This document shows positions 1 to 3,707 of a DNA stretch of 5,876 bases, one piece after another. The DNA comes from JBEKYD01 sp049509915 (lineage in GTDB: Bacteria; Acidobacteriota; Terriglobia; Bryobacterales; Bryobacteraceae). Location: assembly GCA_049509915.1 (NCBI GenBank), contig JBEKZL010000374.1, positions 1 through 5,876 on the forward strand, read 5' to 3'. The position numbers were made by a program, and so were the translations under genes. Under the pieces are notes generated by a model, which saw only the letters and a list, made by a program, of their open reading frames with translations, made no database searches and was not told the origin of the DNA. The number at the start of each line of letters is the position of its first letter. The stretch's first letter is position 1.

Positions 1-1037
1 AGCAGCGGATTCAGGAAGAAGCTCGCGAACTGTGCGTCGTTGGTGGGATCGTCCATGCTGAAGCGGTCCTTGGAGCCTGTCCCGATGATCAGTTCGTTGA
101 TCAGTGGATTGCCGAGCCGCTGCACCTGCGCCCAATTGCCTTCGGTCCCTCCGTCGCGCAACACGCTCAACTTTTGCCGCGAAGTGGTGCCATAGGTGCC
201 GATAACGGCAAGTTTGTTGCTGGCGGCGTAAGCTTTACCGCCGGAGGTAAGCATGGTGATCGGCACCTCCAGCATCAGGGTGTTTACGTTGAACCCCGCC
301 AGGGCGTTGGGCGCGTAATTATGAGTGTCGTCGGCGTCCACGGCCGCGCTCAGCACGCCGCCGCCGGCCGCGGTGCGAAAGTTGAGCGAATCGAACGCCG
401 CCCCGAGGTCCACAAAGAACGGGTCGGCCACGGTGCCGGCGAAAACCCGAATGCCGTCGAGCAGCGTGTAAACGCCTTGGGCGCGCAATGCGCTGTAGTT
501 AGGCATGGTGCGTGGCCCCACGTTTGTGGGAACGGCGTAGAGCGTCTGCCCGTTGTTCAACTGTTCGTTCAGCGTGGGAGTCACCATGGTCACTTCGTAG
601 GTCTGAATCAGGTTCAAACCCTGCGAACCGGGACCGGAAAGCGAAGTAATCGGCGGAATTCCGAGGATGCCGCCAACATAGCCGGTGAAGACGCCAGGGT
701 TGGTGTACTGCGTCTTGAAGCGGAATTGAAAAGTGATGTCGGGGATTCCGTCGAGGTTATTGTCTATCTTCATTTCGTAGAGGATGCCCGGATCGAACGG
801 GAAGTAATTGGGCCCGTTCGAGGGCTCGAGGAACGGATCTACATTGAGGATCAGCACCACCCGGTCCGGATTCTCCGGACTCACGAATGCGAACCAGTCG
901 GTGATGTCGGCCTTCTGATCCAAGGCGGTGATGGGCGCTTCCCGATGGCTGGCGGCGAAGCCTGCGGGCGTTTGAGCCAGTAGGGCAGCCATGGCCACGG
1001 TAAGAGCGGGTTGTAACAGCGGTCTTTGAATGGTCAT
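1..1037 (-). CDS. DUF4331 family secreted protein (3' end beyond the window)
   Basis: The frame is open from an ATG at 1037 to the left edge, giving 345 full codons with no stop, so the C-terminus lies outside the window. Residues 1-29 form a signal peptide: a basic start (MTIQRP), a hydrophobic core around 11-21 and a small-residue cleavage zone GFAA. The mature protein would begin with SHREAP, the hallmark start of DUF4331 proteins. The family's DITDWFAF-type motif follows at 44-51, then VVLILNVDPF at 60-69. Residues 92-100 read DNNLDGIPD, which resembles a DxNxDGxxD calcium-binding loop. The start is supported by a well-placed Shine-Dalgarno sequence. DUF4331 has no established biochemical function; export to the periplasm or outside is inferred from the signal peptide. 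It lies 96 bases after an RskA-type anti-sigma gene on the same strand, which suggests it is a target or co-regulated product of that sigma system. The family call is confident; the role is not known. Confidence 0.9.
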   Translation of the reverse strand, partial: MTIQRPLLQPALTVAMAALLAQTPAGFAASHREAPITALDQKADITDWFAFVSPENPDRVVLILNVDPFLEPSNGPNYFPFDPGILYEMKIDNNLDGIPDITFQFRFKTQYTNPGVFTGYVGGILGIPPITSLSGPGSQGLNLIQTYEVTMVTPTLNEQLNNGQTLYAVPTNVGPRTMPNYSALRAQGVYTLLDGIRVFAGTVADPFFVDLGAAFDSLNFRTAAGGGVLSAAVDADDTHNYAPNALAGFNVNTLMLEVPITMLTSGGKAYAASNKLAVIGTYGTTSRQKLSVLRDGGTEGNWAQVQRLGNPLINELIIGTGSKDRFSMDDPTNDAQFASFFLNPL

Positions 1038-1044
1038 CGAGTTT

Positions 1045-1052
1045 CTCTCCCT
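1045..1052 (-). promoter_or_regulatory. Ribosome binding site for the DUF4331 gene
   Basis: On the minus strand AGGGAGAG lies 7 bases before the ATG at 1037. It fixes the start directly ahead of the signal peptide. Confidence 0.7.
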
Positions 1053-1077
1053 GAGTGGAATGGAGTTTCATCGGTTA

Positions 1078-1106
1078 ACTACGATGCGGGAGGTCGATCG
1101 GATTCG
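1078..1106 (-). promoter_or_regulatory. Possible ECF-type promoter of the DUF4331 gene
   Basis: On the minus strand CGAATC (1106-1101) is followed by a 17-base spacer and CGTAGT (1083-1078), in the context CATCGTAGTTAA. AA-rich -35 and CGT-type -10 elements are characteristic of ECF sigma factors. The expected transcript start near 1071 would give a leader of about 34 bases that contains the Shine-Dalgarno sequence. A similar arrangement lies upstream of the sigma gene (2510-2538). The prediction comes from comparing only two sites by eye. Confidence 0.35.
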
Positions 1107-1110
1107 ATGG

Positions 1111-1129
1111 CGGCTGAAAATTACAGCCG
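1111..1129 (-). other. Intergenic hairpin between the anti-sigma and DUF4331 genes
   Basis: On the minus strand CGGCTG, a 7-base TAATTTT loop and CAGCCG form a perfect 6-bp stem, starting 5 bases after the anti-sigma stop codon. No T-run follows the stem, so it does not look like an intrinsic terminator. It could protect the sigma/anti-sigma transcript's 3' end, attenuate readthrough into the DUF4331 gene, or be without function. Confidence 0.45.
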
Positions 1130-1140
1130 GCAATTACAGC
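1119..1140 (-). repeat. 9-bp direct repeat GCTGTAATT, 13-bp spacing
   Basis: GCTGTAATT occurs on the minus strand at 1140-1132 and again at 1127-1119. The first copy contains the anti-sigma stop codon (TAA, 1136-1134). The second forms the left arm and part of the loop of the hairpin at 1111-1129. It may be a small local duplication or a double binding site. Confidence 0.5.
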
Positions 1141-1865
1141 GGGGCGGCAATGACAGGCGTCGAGGTGGGCGCGTTGACGCCGCCCTCGGCTTCCAGCGTG
1201 ACGGCAACGACGTCGGTCGCCGCCGGCGGCGTGGGCGGGCGATAAAGGTGAATGGCGTTGCCCTGCTGGTCGGAGGTGAACAGCCCGGCGGGCACCGGTT
1301 TACCGCCGCGAATCAACCACATTTCGTAAGTCTTGCCGGGCGGCGGCGCGGGCAGTTTCGAGGCCACCAGCAGCACGCCGGAGGGGTGGAAAAACACCCG
1401 TCCGCGCGGGGGCGCCGGCTGGTCCTGGCCGAAGGTGACTTCGCGGGTTTCAGGAGCCTGGATCAGGTCCAAAGCCTGGCGCAAATCGCTGGCCTCGGCG
1501 CCGCTGCGCTCGATCTCGATCCGCGCCTCGGCCAGTTCCTCGCGAAAATTGTGGGTCTGGTAGAGGATCAAAACGGCGGCGGCGAGCGCCGTCGATCCCG
1601 CCGCTACAATTGCCGTAAACCAGCTCCAGCGCCTCTGGGGCATCCCCCCGGCCGCCGCTAGAATCCGGCCGCGCAATTGCCGCGGCGGCGCGGGACCGTC
1701 CCCAGAGGCGCCCATGGCGAATGCCAACGCGCGCGCCTCGCCGAGGCCGGCCGTGCAGGTTCCACAGCCGCGCTCCAGGTGGGCGCGCACCTCGCTCCGC
1801 TCGGGTTCCTCCAGCGCACCGAGGGCGTAGAGCAGATAATCGGGGCGCAGTTCATCGCAAGTCAT
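1134..1865 (-). CDS. RskA-type membrane anti-sigma factor
   Basis: This 243-residue protein most likely holds the adjacent ECF sigma factor at the inner membrane and releases it on a signal. Residues 1-45 form a zinc-finger-like anti-sigma domain: MTCDEL, then YALGALEEPE at 13-22, and a metal-binding set of H29, C34 and C37. The H-to-C spacing is x4 rather than the classic x3. One membrane span lies at about 82-102, preceded by basic RR (78-79). A charged, possibly coiled-coil stretch covers 107-135. Residues 140-243 form the extracytoplasmic RskA C-terminal domain, with the hallmark GKTYEMWLI at 177-185 and PVPAGLF at 190-196. The start codon overlaps the sigma stop as ATGA, so translation is probably coupled and the two proteins made in fixed ratio. 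RskA proteins are known to be removed by regulated intramembrane proteolysis; the signal here cannot be read from sequence. Confidence 0.92.
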   Translation of the reverse strand: MTCDELRPDYLLYALGALEEPERSEVRAHLERGCGTCTAGLGEARALAFAMGASGDGPAPPRQLRGRILAAAGGMPQRRWSWFTAIVAAGSTALAAAVLILYQTHNFREELAEARIEIERSGAEASDLRQALDLIQAPETREVTFGQDQPAPPRGRVFFHPSGVLLVASKLPAPPPGKTYEMWLIRGGKPVPAGLFTSDQQGNAIHLYRPPTPPAATDVVAVTLEAEGGVNAPTSTPVIAAPL

Positions 1866-2491
1866 GCGGTGATCGCGCCTCCCAACGCCTTACGCATCTG
1901 CTGCAACGCCCGGCGCATCCAGGTCTTGACGGTGCCCAAAGGCTGGCCCATCCGCGCGGCGATCTCGCTTTGAGACATCCCCTCGAAATAGGCCAGTTCA
2001 ATGGCTTGCCGGGCTTGGGAATCGAGCTGTTCGAGGGCTCGCTTCACCTGCCGGACGAGGTCGAAATGGAACACGTCGGTGGGAAGGTCCGCAAATAATG
2101 CCGGATGTTCGGTCTCGTTCAGATCGATGGCACTCTCGGTTCGGTGGCCTTTCGAGCGAAGGTAATCAATCGCACGGTTGCGGGCTACGGCGAGCAGCCA
2201 GGGGCCCACCGCGCCGCGGTCGGAATCGAAGCCGCCGACGCGGTTCCAGACCCGCAAGAAAGTTTCCTGCACCAGGTCCTCGGCCGCGCCACTGTCCCGA
2301 ACCATGCGCAGAATCAGCCGAAATACCACTTGGCCATAGCGGTCATACAACTCCGCCAGCGCTTGCGGGTCGCGCCGTTGCAGGCGGATCATCAGCGCGC
2401 CATCGCCCTTCGCTACAACCGCGAGGATCAGCGGAAACATACAGTTGCCGGGTATTTCGGTCGCTCCAGGGATTATAGCCGCGGAAGCCAC
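1862..2491 (-). CDS. ECF RNA polymerase sigma factor (SigK/RpoE-like group)
   Basis: This 209-residue group 4 sigma factor directs RNA polymerase to a specific promoter set. Region 2 spans about 40-112: LAELYDRYG at 45-53, the polymerase-contacting DLVQETFLRVW at 72-82, and PWLLAVARNRAIDYLR at 97-112. A linker at about 113-143 leads to region 4 at about 147-203, whose helix-turn-helix is GMSQSEIAARMG (171-182) followed by GTVKTWMRRAL (186-196). There is no extra C-terminal domain. The start chosen is a GTG at 2491, because AGGTGG lies 6 bases ahead of it and an in-frame stop at 2509-2507 blocks any longer reading. ATG codons at 2440 and 2392 are possible but have poorer ribosome binding sites, and the latter would cut close to region 2. 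It is followed by its anti-sigma factor with a 4-base overlap. The family is certain; the ECF subgroup is inferred from the RskA partner. Confidence 0.93.
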   Translation of the reverse strand: MASAAIIPGATEIPGNCMFPLILAVVAKGDGALMIRLQRRDPQALAELYDRYGQVVFRLILRMVRDSGAAEDLVQETFLRVWNRVGGFDSDRGAVGPWLLAVARNRAIDYLRSKGHRTESAIDLNETEHPALFADLPTDVFHFDLVRQVKRALEQLDSQARQAIELAYFEGMSQSEIAARMGQPLGTVKTWMRRALQQMRKALGGAITA

Positions 2492-2497
2492 GTTTCG

Positions 2498-2503
2498 CCA
2501 CCT
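2498..2503 (-). promoter_or_regulatory. Ribosome binding site deciding the sigma factor GTG start
   Basis: On the minus strand AGGTGG sits 6 bases upstream of GTG at 2491. The next in-frame ATG (2440) has no comparable site. This supports the longer 209-residue form with a 17-residue N-terminal extension. Confidence 0.6.
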
Positions 2504-2509
2504 GAATTA

Positions 2510-2538
2510 CATACGAGGGTTTCTGGGCCTGCGGTTTG
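2510..2538 (-). promoter_or_regulatory. Possible autoregulatory ECF promoter of the sigma operon
   Basis: On the minus strand CAAACC (2538-2533), a 17-base spacer and CGTATG (2515-2510) lie in the context CCTCGTATGTAA. This matches the candidate upstream of the DUF4331 gene in spacing and at CnTCGTAnnTAA. The start of transcription would fall near 2503, leaving a leader of only about 12 bases that begins at the Shine-Dalgarno sequence, which is tight. Autoregulation is common for ECF sigma factors, but this site is a by-eye prediction. Confidence 0.3.
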
Positions 2539-2732
2539 GGAAGAAGCAAGAATCGCCGTTCGGTCCGGGCGAGCGGCTTCGCCAGTACCGCTCGGGCCAT
2601 AACGAAGGTCAGCATTGTAAGCGGACTGCATTGATCCACATACTCTGTTTATCGCCGAGAAAGGGCGCTCAGAAATGTACATGTTTATCAGATTTCCGAT
2701 CGGGATCATCATTGAAGCCGTGCTGCTCGCGC

Positions 2733-2737
2733 GGAGG
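2733..2737 (+). promoter_or_regulatory. Ribosome binding site of the 57-residue gene
   Basis: GGAGG lies 9 bases before the ATG at 2747. It is one of the strongest Shine-Dalgarno matches in the window and selects this start over the in-frame ATG at 2675. Confidence 0.6.
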
Positions 2738-2746
2738 AAGAACCGT

Positions 2747-2920
2747 ATGCGCGTCGCCATAGCCGGGTTTGAGGACGCCATCGAATTGAGGCGCTCCGGC
2801 GCACGATGGTTTACCGCGGCCGCTCAACCTGTTGAATTCGATTTCCTGATGTCCGGCGCCCATCAGAGCGAGAGTGTTCCCGCTTCCACGCCGGCCCGCG
2901 CCGCACGGGCGGCTGGGTAA
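2747..2920 (+). CDS. Small protein of unknown function, 57 residues
   Basis: I do not recognise this protein. The ATG at 2747 has a consensus GGAGG nine bases upstream, so I prefer it to the ATG at 2675, which would add 24 residues. Residues 1-36 look like a folded segment: MRVAIAGFEDAIELRR, then SGARWF at 17-22 and PVEFDFLMSG at 28-37, with alternating hydrophobic and charged positions suggesting short beta strands. The tail from about 38 (AHQSESVPAS onward) is low-complexity, rich in Ala, Ser, Arg and Pro, and probably disordered. There is no signal peptide or membrane span. The 2H phosphoesterase gene follows 42 bases later on the same strand, so the two may be co-transcribed. It could be a genuine small conserved protein or a spurious frame; the ribosome binding site is the main support. 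Confidence 0.5.
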   Translation: MRVAIAGFEDAIELRRSGARWFTAAAQPVEFDFLMSGAHQSESVPASTPARAARAAG

Positions 2921-2946
2921 GCGGCGATCGCGTAGGGAGGGCGGTT

Positions 2947-2955
2947 TGCTACCAT
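2947..2955 (+). promoter_or_regulatory. Possible extended -10 for a leaderless transcript of the 2H gene
   Basis: TGCTACCAT fits the extended -10 pattern TGnTAnnnT and ends 7 bases before the ATG at 2963. Transcription would therefore start at or within a base of the ATG. No clear -35 is present, and TACCAT matches only four of six consensus bases. Confidence 0.25.
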
Positions 2956-2962
2956 CGGTGCG

Positions 2963-3706
2963 ATGTCACCTGTCGTGACCGGTCGGGAAGCGTTTATCCG
3001 CACAATCGCCCAATGCAAACAGAATGGCGCAAGAGAGCTGCTCGCAACCGGGATTGTCATAGACGACGTATTAGTAAGGGAACTCCGCGAAAAAGGCTCG
3101 GATCTTAGGTGCGGCGTAGCCCTTATCTGCCGGCCGAACCGGGAAGTGGACAAGTGTATCTCGGCCATTCAGCGCCGCCTGTTCCACTACGAGCCCGCTC
3201 AGTACTACTATCCCCGGCGCGACTTACATTTGACTGTCGCCGAAATTTGTACCGGCCGCACGCAGGAGGACGCTAATCGAATCGCGGCGGCGGCACGGCC
3301 GGTTGCGCGATTGTTTGAAAGTGAGTCTCCGGCCGTTCTCGATTCGCCCGTGCTTGCCTACGACGGCAGCGGCGCGGCGCTCAACTTCCTGCCTTCCGAC
3401 GCGCGGCTCCAGAAACTCCGCCAGGGGATCCGGGAGAATCTCGCACGCAACGGAGTGTCCGTCGAGCCTCGCTATCTACCCATGTCGGCGCACGTCACTT
3501 TGCTCCGATACATCGCACCATTGAGGACCCCCACCGCACAGTGGATCGAGGTCCTCAATCACTGCGAGGTTATCGGGGATACGCGCTGGGTGCTATCGCC
3601 GGTCTGGCTGACATGGGGTGCAACCTGGTACGGCATGCACGGTCGAATTTCACGTTTCGGGCCCATGGATTGCGGGCGGATCGCTCCTCCCGCTCCAACA
3701 GGCTGA
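2963..3706 (+). CDS. 2H phosphoesterase superfamily protein (2'-5' RNA ligase-like)
   Basis: This 247-residue protein carries the two HxT motifs that define the 2H superfamily: H89-L-T91 in DLHLTVAEI and H177-V-T179 in AHVTLLRYI. The motifs are 88 residues apart, normal for two pseudo-symmetric half-domains. In known members the two histidines sit in one cleft and act on 2',3'-cyclic or 2'-5' phosphodiesters of RNA or nucleotides. Residues 1-50 form an N-terminal segment before the catalytic fold. The first half-domain begins at about 52 (VALICRP). The protein has no signal peptide and should be cytoplasmic. The ATG at 2963 is the only start after an in-frame stop at 2933-2935, but the nearest Shine-Dalgarno-like run (GGGAGGG, 2935-2941) is 21 bases away, which is too far. 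The substrate cannot be told from sequence; RNA-end processing or cyclic nucleotide hydrolysis are the usual options. Its stop lies one base from the convergent glycosidase stop. Confidence 0.82.
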   Translation: MSPVVTGREAFIRTIAQCKQNGARELLATGIVIDDVLVRELREKGSDLRCGVALICRPNREVDKCISAIQRRLFHYEPAQYYYPRRDLHLTVAEICTGRTQEDANRIAAAARPVARLFESESPAVLDSPVLAYDGSGAALNFLPSDARLQKLRQGIRENLARNGVSVEPRYLPMSAHVTLLRYIAPLRTPTAQWIEVLNHCEVIGDTRWVLSPVWLTWGATWYGMHGRISRFGPMDCGRIAPPAPTG

Positions 3707-3707
3707 C

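Larger units (their letters stand above)
2504..2746. other. Divergent intergenic region
   Basis: About 240 bases separate the minus-strand sigma operon from the plus-strand small gene. It holds the proposed sigma promoter at its left end and the small gene's ribosome binding site at its right end. A TACAAT hexamer on the minus strand (2619-2614) resembles a housekeeping -10, but no acceptable -35 stands 16-18 bases upstream. A short palindrome ATGTACAT lies at 2675-2682. Open frames crossing this region lack ribosome binding sites and protein-like composition. Confidence 0.5.

Noticed and set aside
174..983. Long plus-strand open frame of 269 codons
   Set aside because: It lies opposite the DUF4331 gene, whose signal peptide and family motifs are clear. 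The plus-strand product is rich in Gly, Arg, Val and His with no recognisable domain, as expected for antisense frames in GC-rich DNA.
1026..1661. Plus-strand open frame of 211 codons
   Set aside because: It is antisense to the anti-sigma factor gene and has Arg/Gly-rich composition with no domain.
2343..2639. Minus-strand open frame of 98 codons crossing the sigma gene start
   Set aside because: It overlaps the sigma factor in another frame, has no good ribosome binding site, and its second half is a shifted reading of conserved sigma codons.
2614..2642. Housekeeping-type promoter for the sigma operon around TACAAT (minus strand)
   Set aside because: The -10 is good but hexamers 16-18 bases upstream (TATGTG, ATGTGG) do not resemble TTGACA, and there is no TG extension.
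2675..2682. ATGTACAT palindrome as an operator
   Set aside because: An 8-base palindrome is too short and has no second copy nearby; it is probably chance.
2669..2863. Minus-strand 64-codon frame opposite the small plus-strand gene
   Set aside because: It has no convincing ribosome binding site and a composition less protein-like than the plus-strand frame with GGAGG.
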